The notes beneath the pieces are model-generated. The model was not told the origin of the DNA. It searched no databases and saw only the letters and a program-made list of their open reading frames with translations. From the NCBI GenBank assembly GCA_030040515.1, contig JASHTO010000264.1, forward strand, positions 1-7,205: DNA of 7,205 bases, written 5' to 3'. The DNA is from Terriglobia bacterium (lineage in GTDB: Bacteria > Acidobacteriota > Terriglobia > UBA7540). Below, piece after piece: positions 1-6,105 of the stretch (position 1 is its first letter; every line of letters begins with the position of its first letter). A program made the translations under genes and the position numbers.

Positions 1-2
1 GC

Positions 3-1271
3 GACGATACCGCTTTCGCCCACGTGCGCTTCATGGCGGAGGATGTGCCCGCGATGGGTTACAAGTGTTATCGCCTCGAACCCGTCCCCGCCCCGCGCGT
101 GGAGCGTCCGCTGCCGGAAGCCCTTCCCTCCGCCAACGTTATCGAGAATCAGTCCTATCGCGTTGAAGCCGACCCCGCGACCGGCGTCATCAAAAGCGTT
201 TTCGATAAGGAACTGCAACGTGAGCTGGTGGACAAGTCCAGTCCCTACGGGCTCGACCAATACCTTTACGTCGCGGGCGGCGATGAGGCGCGCACCCAGA
301 TCGTTTTTTCGGATTTCCACCTGCCGCTGGCCAAACTCACCGTCACTCCAGCGGAAAGCTCGCATGTGAGTCGCATCATCAAGACCCCTTACGGCGAGAT
401 CATGACGCTCGAAGGCAGCGGTCTGCACGCGCCCCGGCTCGAAACCGGGATTATTCTGTTCGACCGCCAGGAAAAAATTGAGTTCATCAACCGATTGCAC
501 AAGGAAGCGGTGCCCCGGAAGGAGGCCGTCTACTTTGCTTTCCCCTTCGCCGTTGCCGATCCCAAGTTCAGTTATGAAATCCAAAATGGCTGGGTGGACC
601 CGGCGCACGACTTGATGAAGGGCGCTTGCCTCGAATGGTTCACCGTGCAGCATTGGGTAAAGGTGGCGGGGAAGGACGTCGCCGTGGGCCTGGTGCCGGT
701 TGATGCCCCGCTCGTTTCCCTGGGCGACATCAACCGTGGGGTATGGCCGCGCGAATTCACTCCCCAAACCGCCGGGGTGTTTTCCTACGTGATGAACAAT
801 TACTGGCACACCAACACGCAGCAAATTCAGGAAGGTGATTACACCTTCCGCTATGTGCTGACCAGCGGGCGGGACCTCGCGCCAGCATCACTGGCGCGCC
901 TCGGGCGCGACGAAATGACGCCGCTCGAGCTCGGCGAGTCGGTGGCCAACGATAAATTCGGCGATCCGCAGACTCCGCTATCGCCCGAGCCTTCCAGCTT
1001 CCTCAGCGTGGATAATCCCAACCTCGTGGTGGTGAATTGGAAGGTTGCCGACGACCAGCAAGGCACCATCCTGCGGCTTCTGGAAGTGGGTGGAACGCAA
1101 GGCACCGCAAAGTTGAATTTCCCTTTATTCCGTCTGCAACACGCCTGGGTGGACAACGCTGCGGAGGCCAATCTGAAGGAATTGGAGGTGAGTCCTCACT
1201 CGGTGGAACTGCCTTTTAAGCCGCATGAGATTCTCACCGTGCGAATCGCGGCCACGGGGGTAACGCAGTAA
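3..1271 (+). CDS. GH38 alpha-mannosidase, C-terminal part (5' end outside window)
   Basis: Glycoside hydrolase family 38 enzymes hydrolyse alpha-mannosidic bonds. About 422 codons are visible and the frame is open to the left edge, so the GTG at 24 is internal rather than the start. The visible part is the beta-rich C-terminal region. A GYKCYRL segment (nt 57-77) ends the linker after the catalytic domain. ENQSYRVEADPATG and VFDKELQRELVD (about nt 141-235) are the typical 'substrate residue / dk..relvd' opening of the GH38 C-terminal domain. NNYWHTNT (nt 795-818) followed by FRYVLTSG is a further family hallmark. The catalytic barrel with its aspartate nucleophile lies upstream and cannot be inspected. 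It ends in TAA, followed by hairpins and then a convergent aldolase gene. Family assignment is firm. Specificity (alpha-1,2, -1,3 or -1,6 mannose) and cellular location cannot be told from this part. Confidence 0.92.
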   Translation, partial: DDTAFAHVRFMAEDVPAMGYKCYRLEPVPAPRVERPLPEALPSANVIENQSYRVEADPATGVIKSVFDKELQRELVDKSSPYGLDQYLYVAGGDEARTQIVFSDFHLPLAKLTVTPAESSHVSRIIKTPYGEIMTLEGSGLHAPRLETGIILFDRQEKIEFINRLHKEAVPRKEAVYFAFPFAVADPKFSYEIQNGWVDPAHDLMKGACLEWFTVQHWVKVAGKDVAVGLVPVDAPLVSLGDINRGVWPREFTPQTAGVFSYVMNNYWHTNTQQIQEGDYTFRYVLTSGRDLAPASLARLGRDEMTPLELGESVANDKFGDPQTPLSPEPSSFLSVDNPNLVVVNWKVADDQQGTILRLLEVGGTQGTAKLNFPLFRLQHAWVDNAAEANLKELEVSPHSVELPFKPHEILTVRIAATGVTQ

Positions 1272-1294
1272 TGTTGCATCACGGGAAGGGCTAG

Positions 1295-1322
1295 GGAGTG
1301 CGGCAGCAAGCTCCCGCACTCC
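1295..1322 (+). terminator. Hairpin just after the mannosidase stop, possible terminator
   Basis: A perfect 9-bp stem (GGAGTGCGG at 1295-1303, CCGCACTCC at 1314-1322) encloses a 10-base loop and lies 24 nt after the mannosidase TAA. A T-run does not follow (next bases AAAAGCTG), so it is not a textbook intrinsic terminator. It may instead be the first unit of the hairpin cluster that follows. Confidence 0.35.
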
Positions 1323-1370
1323 AAAAGCTGCCCGGCGCGCGAGTAACCACTCCCGGCAGTAGCCCGCCGA

Positions 1371-1538
1371 CCCCGCGAAGCGGGGGACCGTGAGTAGCCG
1401 TAGGTGAAACCTACGGAAAGGAATGCAAAAAGACGTGGCGGCCCGGAAGGGGCCGACCTTGCGCACCCAACCCCTGCGGGGTTGGGTGCATCTTCTTCAC
1501 CGGAATTCGCAGGTTCACACCTGCACCTTTAGAGGTGC
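1371..1538. repeat. Cluster of short perfect hairpins (REP-like element)
   Basis: Consecutive perfect inverted repeats with tiny loops are packed into 168 bp: CCCCGC/GCGGGG (1371-1385, loop GAA); CCGTAGGT/ACCTACGG (1398-1416, loop GAA); CGGCCC/GGGCCG (1439-1455, loop GGAAG); the 12-bp stem GCACCCAACCCC/GGGGTTGGGTGC (1463-1489, loop TGC); GCAGGT/ACCTGC (1509-1524); and GCACCT/AGGTGC (1523-1538, overlapping the previous arm by two bases). This density is far above chance and resembles the dispersed intergenic hairpin repeats of some Verrucomicrobiota and related genomes. That comparison is from memory and was not searched. It could be a non-autonomous mobile element, a structured RNA or a decayed island of several repeat units. 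Confidence 0.6.
1463..1489. terminator. 12-bp GC-rich hairpin, possible bidirectional terminator
   Basis: This is the strongest stem in the window: 12 perfect pairs around a TGC triloop. On the plus strand it is followed by ATCTTCTTC, a weak pyrimidine-rich stretch with several T's. It sits between convergent genes, where a shared terminator is expected. It belongs to the hairpin cluster, so termination may be a by-product rather than its main role. Confidence 0.35.
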
Positions 1539-1709
1539 TAAACGTCCCGCCGGATGTTGCGGTGACTCACATCCTGAAAAAGGTTGAGCCGTATATCCTG
1601 CTTCTGCCAAAGCGGCCGGCGTCCAAGGCGTGGTGCGTGTGCCGATAGGCTGCGAGGGTGCAGAGGAGCGATCCCGGCAAAGGACTTTCGAGCGCGCCAA
1701 AGGTGTATT

Positions 1710-1757
1710 CCCTCTCCGAGGGGAGAGGGTGGCCGACGGAGGAGGTCGGGTGAGGGG
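1710..1757. repeat. Two-hairpin dispersed-type repeat (CCCTCTCC...GGAGAGGG)
   Basis: CCCTCTCC (1710-1717) pairs with GGAGAGGG (1722-1729) over a 4-base loop. Five bases on, CCGAC (1733-1737) pairs with GTCGG (1745-1749), and the unit ends in GTGAGGGG. This 'CCCTCTCC-loop-GGAGAGGGTGGCCG...GGTCGGGTGAGGGG' layout matches a widespread class of bacterial intergenic palindromic repeats, recalled from memory and not searched. It lies 62 bp beyond the stop of the leftward aldolase gene, where it could protect the 3' end of that transcript or help end it. Confidence 0.55.
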
Positions 1758-1818
1758 TCACTTCCAAACTCTTTTGAGGGCCATCCATTTTGAAGTTCCC
1801 AGCTCTGTCGGGGAATAC

Positions 1819-2865
1819 CTACCGGTACGAGGAAAAAAAGTCCATCTCGCGTCCGCGCTCATCGGCCAGGCGTTCCAGCGATTGTTCCGCCGTCAGACCA
1901 TCGTGAACGATTCCGCACACGGCGGCGGCAACGGCGCGCGGGTCGTCCATTTGCACGAAGGTTACATTCCGACCCACCATCACGCCGCGAACGTTGGCCG
2001 CAGCCCGCATGCCGGCAGCAAAATCATTCAGGGTGGAGACGGGGTTTTCACGCGGCGGTCCGCCGAGCATGAGAATCGGGAGAGTTGTTGCCCTCGCCAC
2101 GCGATCGTAGCCCTCGACGTAAGGAATTTTCAGGTACGTCCGCGCCGCGGATTCTCCCATGGCTGCCGCCGCTCCCACGTCGCGTACCAGGGTCTCAAGA
2201 GTCTTCACGATTTCATAGCCGCCGTCCGGCTTTTTTTGCACACTCATGGGCTCAAGAAACGAATACAAGCCCTCGCGGCAAAGCTCCGTCATCGCCTGCG
2301 CGCAATCGCTGACCGACTTGATGGATCGCCCATCATCAGGATCGAGCCGGTACATCAGCTTTCCGCCGTCGAAGTTCATGAGCTTGATCTGCCGGGCAGT
2401 GAAGCACGTGAAGCGGTCGTCAATTTCGCCCACTACGCCCGCGTGCCCGCCGCGATTCATGCACCCGACCAGCACCTTGCCATCGATCAGCGAGGGACCG
2501 CCGGCTTGCCGCACCAGCGCGTTGACGATCAGGACGTCTTCCATAAAATCGGTGGTGCTCATGATGCCGTCGCAGCCGGGCGTGGTGAGCACGCGCAGCG
2601 CCCGGGCCAGATAGCTGTGACGGTCGCCCATGCCCAGGGGGTCGCCGGGCAGGTTCGTTACCCTGCGGCCGGGGTGGTCCGTGGCCACCACTACCAATTT
2701 TCCGTCCAGGGTCAGGCGGGGTCGCCGGCCCCGGCCCGTCGCCTCCCTGACGATCGTCTCGGGATCGTTCACGCGGACGTCGGTGATGGCCTCAAAAAGT
2801 TTTTGCGGGAGAAATTCCTCGGGGCGAAAACAATAAGTTCCCAAAGTGTAGGATGCCATTGACAT
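1819..2865 (-). CDS. Class I aldolase, DeoC/LacD superfamily (Cgl0159-like)
   Basis: A 348-residue protein resembling the Cgl0159-type aldolases found in some actinobacterial inositol clusters; these are Schiff-base (class I) TIM-barrel enzymes that cleave ketose phosphates. Visible elements: VVVATDHP (58-65) with an acidic residue on the first strands; IKLMNFDGGKLMYRLD (160-175), like the LacD 'K..lyr' strand; FLEP (203-206); TYLKIPY (243-249), where K246 is the likely Schiff-base lysine; ILMLGGPP (265-271) and GVMVGRN (294-300), which fit phosphate-binding barrel strands. The ATG at 2865 is preceded by GGAGG 11 nt upstream; a second in-frame ATG two codons later is an alternative. Ends in TAG. 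It is divergent from the isomerase-like gene across about 210 bp, suggesting a shared sugar pathway. Substrate is unknown; a 2-deoxy-5-keto-gluconate-6-phosphate-type substrate is only one possibility, as no other inositol gene is present. Confidence 0.83.
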   Translation of the reverse strand: MSMASYTLGTYCFRPEEFLPQKLFEAITDVRVNDPETIVREATGRGRRPRLTLDGKLVVVATDHPGRRVTNLPGDPLGMGDRHSYLARALRVLTTPGCDGIMSTTDFMEDVLIVNALVRQAGGPSLIDGKVLVGCMNRGGHAGVVGEIDDRFTCFTARQIKLMNFDGGKLMYRLDPDDGRSIKSVSDCAQAMTELCREGLYSFLEPMSVQKKPDGGYEIVKTLETLVRDVGAAAAMGESAARTYLKIPYVEGYDRVARATTLPILMLGGPPRENPVSTLNDFAAGMRAAANVRGVMVGRNVTFVQMDDPRAVAAAVCGIVHDGLTAEQSLERLADERGREMDFFSSYR

Positions 2866-2876
2866 GTGAATTCAAT

Positions 2877-2881
2877 CCTCC
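2877..2881 (-). promoter_or_regulatory. Ribosome binding site of the aldolase gene
   Basis: The minus strand reads GGAGG here, an excellent Shine-Dalgarno core, 11 nt before the ATG at 2865. The gap is slightly long but supports that start. No in-frame start codon lies closer to the site on its upstream side. Confidence 0.6.
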
Positions 2882-2928
2882 AAACTATTGACGGCGGACT
2901 TTACTGTAAGTGTTGCAGTTTGGTATTT

Positions 2929-2990
2929 GTAGTGGCGGTCTCCGACCGCCGACGTCGCCCCCACCTGGGCGGGATCGGCGCTACTGCCAC
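2929..2990. repeat. Hairpin repeat in the divergent region
   Basis: GGCGGTC (2934-2940) and GACCGCC (2944-2950) form a perfect 7-bp stem with a TCC triloop. CGCCC (2956-2960) pairs with GGGCG (2967-2971). Outer arms GTAG (2929-2932) and CTAC (2981-2984), or GTGGC (2932-2936) and GCCAC (2986-2990), could close the whole unit. The small-loop, multi-stem design resembles the cluster after the mannosidase gene and suggests another dispersed intergenic repeat rather than an operator. Confidence 0.5.
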
Positions 2991-2993
2991 CAC

Positions 2994-3035
2994 GTCTATG
3001 TCTATCGATTCATAAATGAAGATGATATCTGATAT
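2994..3035. promoter_or_regulatory. AT-rich repeats, possible operator sites
   Basis: Upstream of the rightward promoter lie a tandem GTCTAT pair (2994-3005), an inverted repeat TTCAT-AA-ATGAA (3009-3020), and a direct TGATAT pair with a 7-bp period (3023-3028, 3030-3035). Their place, 30-70 bp before the -10 box in a divergent control region, suits regulator binding. No regulator gene is visible and no known consensus was matched, so this is tentative. Confidence 0.25.
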
Positions 3036-3061
3036 ACCTTGAGTGTCAATCCTCTCACCTT

Positions 3062-3070
3062 TGGTATAAT
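3062..3070 (+). promoter_or_regulatory. Extended -10 promoter for the isomerase-symporter genes
   Basis: The sequence TGGTATAAT contains a perfect TATAAT (3065-3070) preceded by the TG-N extended -10 motif. A -35 element is poor: TTGAGT (3039-3044) is 20 bp away, and GTGTCA (3043-3048) at 16 bp matches weakly. Extended -10 promoters can do without a good -35. Transcription would begin near 3076-3078, at the first ATG of the isomerase-like frame, so that ATG would be leaderless. Confidence 0.6.
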
Positions 3071-3075
3071 AACCC

Positions 3076-4512
3076 ATGCGAGGTTTTTTCGAGACCGCCA
3101 TGAGCACCAAAACCAACCAACTAGAAATCAGCGAAACTACCCGAACCGGGAATTCCAATGCCTTTACCAAGCCCCCGATTGTGGGAGTTATTTTCCTCGG
3201 CCGCAAGCGCCCCGGTTTCGACATGGAATGGGGCCGGCAGATGGAGGAACGCGTTCGCGCCCGCCTGCGGCACTCAGGCTTCACGATTTTCGAGCCATCC
3301 GAAAAGGCCGTTGATGACGCTTCCCTGCGTTGGGTGTTCGCGGCATGCGAGGAAAAGCACGCCGAGGTGATCGTTCTATTGCAGACGACTATGGGAGACG
3401 GCCGGCTGGCTCCCACCGTGGCGCAGCTCTGGCCGGACCCTCCAGTGCTTTGGGCGACACCGGAAAACCCCGTGGAGGACATGGTCAGTTCCTGCTCGCT
3501 GGTGGGCACGCACGCGTGGGCCTCAACGCTGGCGCAAATGGGGCACACGTTCGAAATCGTTTATGGCGACCCGGATGCGGCCGGGACGCAGCAGCGATTT
3601 GCCGAGGCAGTGCGACTGGCGGCCACCGTGCGCCGATTGCGCTCCGTGCGCCTGGGAGTGGTGGGCGGGCAAGCGCCCGGCTATTTTGCCATGGGCGCCG
3701 ACCCTTTCACCGTTCATCAGGGATTGGGCGTTCAACTCCAAACTTACAGCCTGATTGAATTTGAAAACATGGTTCACAGTTTTGGTGACGACGTTGTGGC
3801 CACCGACGTCGCCAAAGTGAAGGCGTTGGGAATTCCGCACAAAGACACGACGGACGAAGATTTGCCCATGGCTTCGCGGCTCTATTTGGCCATGAAGGCA
3901 TTCCTGGACACAGAGAATTTGGACGCCCTCTCCGTGCGTTGTTGGCCGGAGATGCCCAATGTGTTTGGGCAGTGGCCCTACCTGGGAATTTCGCGCCTGG
4001 TGGATGAAGGCCGGGCGGTGACCTGCGAAGGCGATGCCGACGGCGCGATTGCGAATTGGATCGGTGAGAGCCTGGGCATGGGGCGATGCTACCTCTCCGA
4101 CTGGCTTGAGCACGACGCGGAGACCATTACTCTTTGGCACATTGGCGCCGCGCCCTTCTCTCTCTCTCCACCGGTGGGCGAACCGGGAGGCCCGCAAATT
4201 GCGCGCCACTTCAACATCAAGAAGCCGACGGTGATCGAATCGACAATTCGTGCAGGCATGCCGATCACCCTGCTGCGCTTCTGGCGGTTGAATGGCGCTT
4301 ACTACCTGACTGCGCGCGAAGGCGAGACCCTCAAACCCAAGCGGCACCTCATGGGCACCAACGGTCTGGCGCGGCTTAACCGCGAAGATCCGCGGGAATG
4401 GTTCGAAGAGTTGTGCCATGAGGGCATGCCCCATCATTTGGTCGTGTTCGCGGGCCACCACGCGGCGATGCTGCGGCGGCTGGCGCGCATCCTGAATATC
4501 CGTTTCATATAA
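3076..4512 (+). CDS. L-fucose/L-arabinose isomerase-family protein
   Basis: Cytoplasmic protein of the FucI/AraA fold; known members interconvert aldoses and ketoses using a divalent metal. Numbering from the ATG at 3076 (478 residues), candidate metal/catalytic residues are E292 in RCWPEM, E318/D320 in CEGDADGA, H355 in LWHIGAAP and H453/H454 in GMPHHLVVFAGH, in the order seen in the family. The conserved part starts at about residue 34 (PPIVGVIFLGRKRPGF), so the first 33 residues are a variable tail. Two starts are possible. ATG 3076 coincides with the predicted transcription start and would be leaderless. ATG 3100 (MSTKTNQ, 470 residues) has only a weak GAGA before it and is equally plausible. 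It is the first gene after the promoter and ends 2 bp before the symporter gene. The substrate is unknown: it is not a close textbook FucI or AraA, and the family name should not be read as the true reaction. Confidence 0.85.
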   Translation: MRGFFETAMSTKTNQLEISETTRTGNSNAFTKPPIVGVIFLGRKRPGFDMEWGRQMEERVRARLRHSGFTIFEPSEKAVDDASLRWVFAACEEKHAEVIVLLQTTMGDGRLAPTVAQLWPDPPVLWATPENPVEDMVSSCSLVGTHAWASTLAQMGHTFEIVYGDPDAAGTQQRFAEAVRLAATVRRLRSVRLGVVGGQAPGYFAMGADPFTVHQGLGVQLQTYSLIEFENMVHSFGDDVVATDVAKVKALGIPHKDTTDEDLPMASRLYLAMKAFLDTENLDALSVRCWPEMPNVFGQWPYLGISRLVDEGRAVTCEGDADGAIANWIGESLGMGRCYLSDWLEHDAETITLWHIGAAPFSLSPPVGEPGGPQIARHFNIKKPTVIESTIRAGMPITLLRFWRLNGAYYLTAREGETLKPKRHLMGTNGLARLNREDPREWFEELCHEGMPHHLVVFAGHHAAMLRRLARILNIRFI

Positions 4513-4514
4513 AA

Positions 4515-6005
4515 TTGGGCGTACAAACTGCGATCGCGATCGGGTTGGCCCTCTATGCCGCTTTCATGCTGGCGGCTTCGGTCTTCTGGACGACGCGAGT
4601 CAAGAGGACTGCCGATTACCTGGTTGCCGGGCGCGGCCTCCCTTTCTGGGTGCTTACCGGAACCATCACCGCCACTTGCATTGGCACCGGAGTGGTGGTG
4701 GGCGCGCCGGGCCTGGCCTACCGCCATGGCTGGGCAGGAAGCGCCTACCCGCTGGGCTTGGGACTGGGCACGGCGGTGACCGGCGCGATTTTCGCCGGCA
4801 CACGACGCTATCAGTTCATGACGCTGGGCGAGGAAATCGCCTGCTACTACGGCGCGAACCGCATCGTGGTGGAGTTCTCCAACTTCACCCTCTTCCTTTC
4901 ACAACTCTGCTGGCTCACGGTGCAGATCATGGGCAGCGGTAGTGTGCTCGGCGTGGTCACGGGGCTGCGCCCGGAACTCTGCTTGATCATCGCCGGCCTT
5001 ATCATGGCCGGAATTTCCATTCCCGGCGGACTGAAGACGGTGGTGTACACTGATTTCTTGAATGCCGGAATTCTGTTATGTGGCTTCGGCTTCCTCACTT
5101 ACTCCGCGCTTCACCAAAGCGGTGGACTGCCGGGCCTGCGGCAGGCGACTCCCGCCTCGTATTCGTCTTTTCTCGGTGTCGCATCTTATGGAAAGGGGGC
5201 GGTGGCGGGCCTGATCGTCGCACTCGGGCTGAGCGTCATCGCCGACCCCGGGCGCCGTCTGGCGATGTACAGCGCGCGCACGGAACAGGGCGCTCGCTGG
5301 AGCATGGTGGCCGCGGGTTTCATCGTGATGGCTTTCTCTGCGATCATCGGCATCGTCGGCATGTACGCCTTCCGCCTCAATTCTCATCTGCCTTCGCCGG
5401 ATGAGGCCCTTCCGTGGCTCGTGATGCACGCGCTCCCCGCGTGGTTGGCGGCGCTGGTGGTGGTCTCCATGACCTCCGCCATCGTCTCCTGCGCAAACAA
5501 CAATGCCATGGCGGCGGGCAGCTTTTTCGTGCGGCACATCTTTCCGTTCGTAGTGCGGCGCTATGCCCGAAATCCGATCACCGTCACGCGCCGGTCCCTG
5601 GCTGTCGCCTATGTGGCCTGCACCGCTCTGGCGCTGCACGCCGGAACCATTGTCGGGTTCGTGACTCGCTTTCTGCCTGTCACCATGAGCGGGTTGGCGG
5701 TGATCCTTTTAGCCGGGCATTACTGGAAGCGCGCGACCTGGCAGGGCGCACTGGCGGCTCTCAGCGCTACGCCGGCGATTTCGCTGACGGCAATGTATTT
5801 GCCCTTCCCGGCGCGTCTTCTGGCGAACCCGACGATCGTTGCCGCCCTCATTGGTTCGACTGCCTTGGTGGTCGTCAGCCTGCTCAGCCCGTGCACCCAG
5901 CGCAGCTTTGCGGAGGTTGCTGCAAGTCAGGCAATCGAACGCCAGGCCTTTGAACGCGAATCTGCCGGCGCACATTCGTCGAATACTCTGGAGGGCGGAC
6001 GATGA
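4515..6005 (+). CDS. Sodium:solute symporter (SSS family) for a sugar or related solute
   Basis: An integral inner-membrane protein of 496 residues with about 12-13 hydrophobic segments, typical of the SSS (SLC5-like, LeuT-fold) family that couples uptake to the sodium gradient. RTADYLVAGRGLPFW (31-45) is the classic loop between helices 1 and 2 and leads into TITATCIGTG. ISIPGGLKTVVYTD (167-180) matches the conserved 'G GL.avv.TD' stretch. MTSAIVSCANNNAMAAG (319-335) corresponds to the serine-rich helix that carries sodium-site residues in this family. About 45 hydrophilic residues form a C-terminal tail. The start is TTG at 4515, 2 bp after the isomerase stop and without a visible Shine-Dalgarno; the N-terminal length fits the family, so translational coupling is likely. 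Its place between isomerase and glycosidase implies import of the glycan-derived sugar. The exact substrate is not predictable. Confidence 0.91.
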   Translation: MGVQTAIAIGLALYAAFMLAASVFWTTRVKRTADYLVAGRGLPFWVLTGTITATCIGTGVVVGAPGLAYRHGWAGSAYPLGLGLGTAVTGAIFAGTRRYQFMTLGEEIACYYGANRIVVEFSNFTLFLSQLCWLTVQIMGSGSVLGVVTGLRPELCLIIAGLIMAGISIPGGLKTVVYTDFLNAGILLCGFGFLTYSALHQSGGLPGLRQATPASYSSFLGVASYGKGAVAGLIVALGLSVIADPGRRLAMYSARTEQGARWSMVAAGFIVMAFSAIIGIVGMYAFRLNSHLPSPDEALPWLVMHALPAWLAALVVVSMTSAIVSCANNNAMAAGSFFVRHIFPFVVRRYARNPITVTRRSLAVAYVACTALALHAGTIVGFVTRFLPVTMSGLAVILLAGHYWKRATWQGALAALSATPAISLTAMYLPFPARLLANPTIVAALIGSTALVVVSLLSPCTQRSFAEVAASQAIERQAFERESAGAHSSNTLEGGR

Positions 6006-6061
6006 GAAGGCGACAGTTCGTGCGCGGAATGCTGGGCGCCGGCGGGACGCCAACGCAGTAA
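6002..6061 (+). pseudogene. Tat-leader-like mini-ORF, probable remnant of a lost gene
   Basis: The ATG overlaps the symporter stop as ATGA, a usual coupling arrangement. It encodes only 19 residues, beginning MRRRQFVRGMLGAGG, which looks like the front of a twin-arginine signal peptide (RRQFVRG). It then runs through TPTQ into TAA before any hydrophobic segment is complete. The next gene starts 44 nt later with its own Tat leader. I infer the beginning of a former secreted-protein gene cut by a deletion, but a short coupling peptide or chance similarity cannot be excluded. Confidence 0.4.
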
Positions 6062-6095
6062 TCCCCCTGTCTACGAACTTGCCGCACTTCATAGC

Positions 6096-6100
6096 GAGGA
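6096..6100 (+). promoter_or_regulatory. Ribosome binding site of the GH2 gene
   Basis: GAGGA lies 5 nt before the ATG at 6106, a good site and spacing. It decides that start over further extension, since the same frame stays open upstream into the symporter gene without another well-placed start. Confidence 0.7.
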
Positions 6101-6105
6101 AAACC

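Larger units (their letters stand above)
1272..1818. other. 547-bp non-coding region between convergent genes
   Basis: No open frame here has family motifs, a ribosome binding site or a plausible product. The first half (1295-1538) is filled with short perfect hairpins. Positions 1540-1700 hold nothing I recognise. Positions 1710-1757 carry a second repeat, and the last 60 bases lead to the stop of the leftward aldolase gene. Because the flanking genes converge, the region must also supply transcription termination for both, presumably through the hairpins, although none is followed by a clear T-run. Confidence 0.7.
2866..3075. other. Divergent intergenic control region
   Basis: This stretch separates the leftward aldolase from the rightward isomerase gene. 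Its left part is GC-rich with hairpins (2929-2990). Its right part (2994-3070) is AT-rich with short repeats and a clear promoter. No convincing leftward promoter was found; ACTACAAAT on the minus strand (around 2925-2933) is a weak -10 candidate only. Confidence 0.6.

Noticed and set aside
1125..1466. 113-codon minus-strand frame over the mannosidase end and hairpin cluster
   Set aside because: Its translation runs through perfect hairpins and antisense to a real gene; no motif or start signal.
1295..1538. Possible CRISPR array, because several repeats follow one another
   Set aside because: The hairpins differ from one another in sequence; there is no constant direct repeat or regular spacer length, and no cas gene.
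1630..2862. 410-codon open frame on the plus strand, longer than the aldolase gene it overlaps
   Set aside because: It is the antisense of the aldolase gene. It is rich in H, R, A and G with no family motif, whereas the minus-strand product has clear aldolase strands, a Schiff-base lysine and a GGAGG site.
2901..3548. 215-codon minus-strand open frame across the divergent region
   Set aside because: It runs through the hairpin repeat and promoter and antisense to the isomerase gene, with no recognisable domain or ribosome site.
3523..4461. 312-codon minus-strand open frame opposite the isomerase gene
   Set aside because: A GC-rich shadow frame with composition typical of antisense translation; the plus-strand frame carries the conserved isomerase motifs.
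5076..5639. 187-codon minus-strand open frame inside the symporter gene
   Set aside because: Shadow of the membrane protein, charged and histidine-rich, without motifs.
1262..6062. AACGCAGTAAT occurs at the mannosidase end (1262-1272) and at the Tat-remnant end (6052-6062), suggesting a recombination scar
   Set aside because: An 11-base match is expected several times by chance in a window of this size, and the flanking bases differ.
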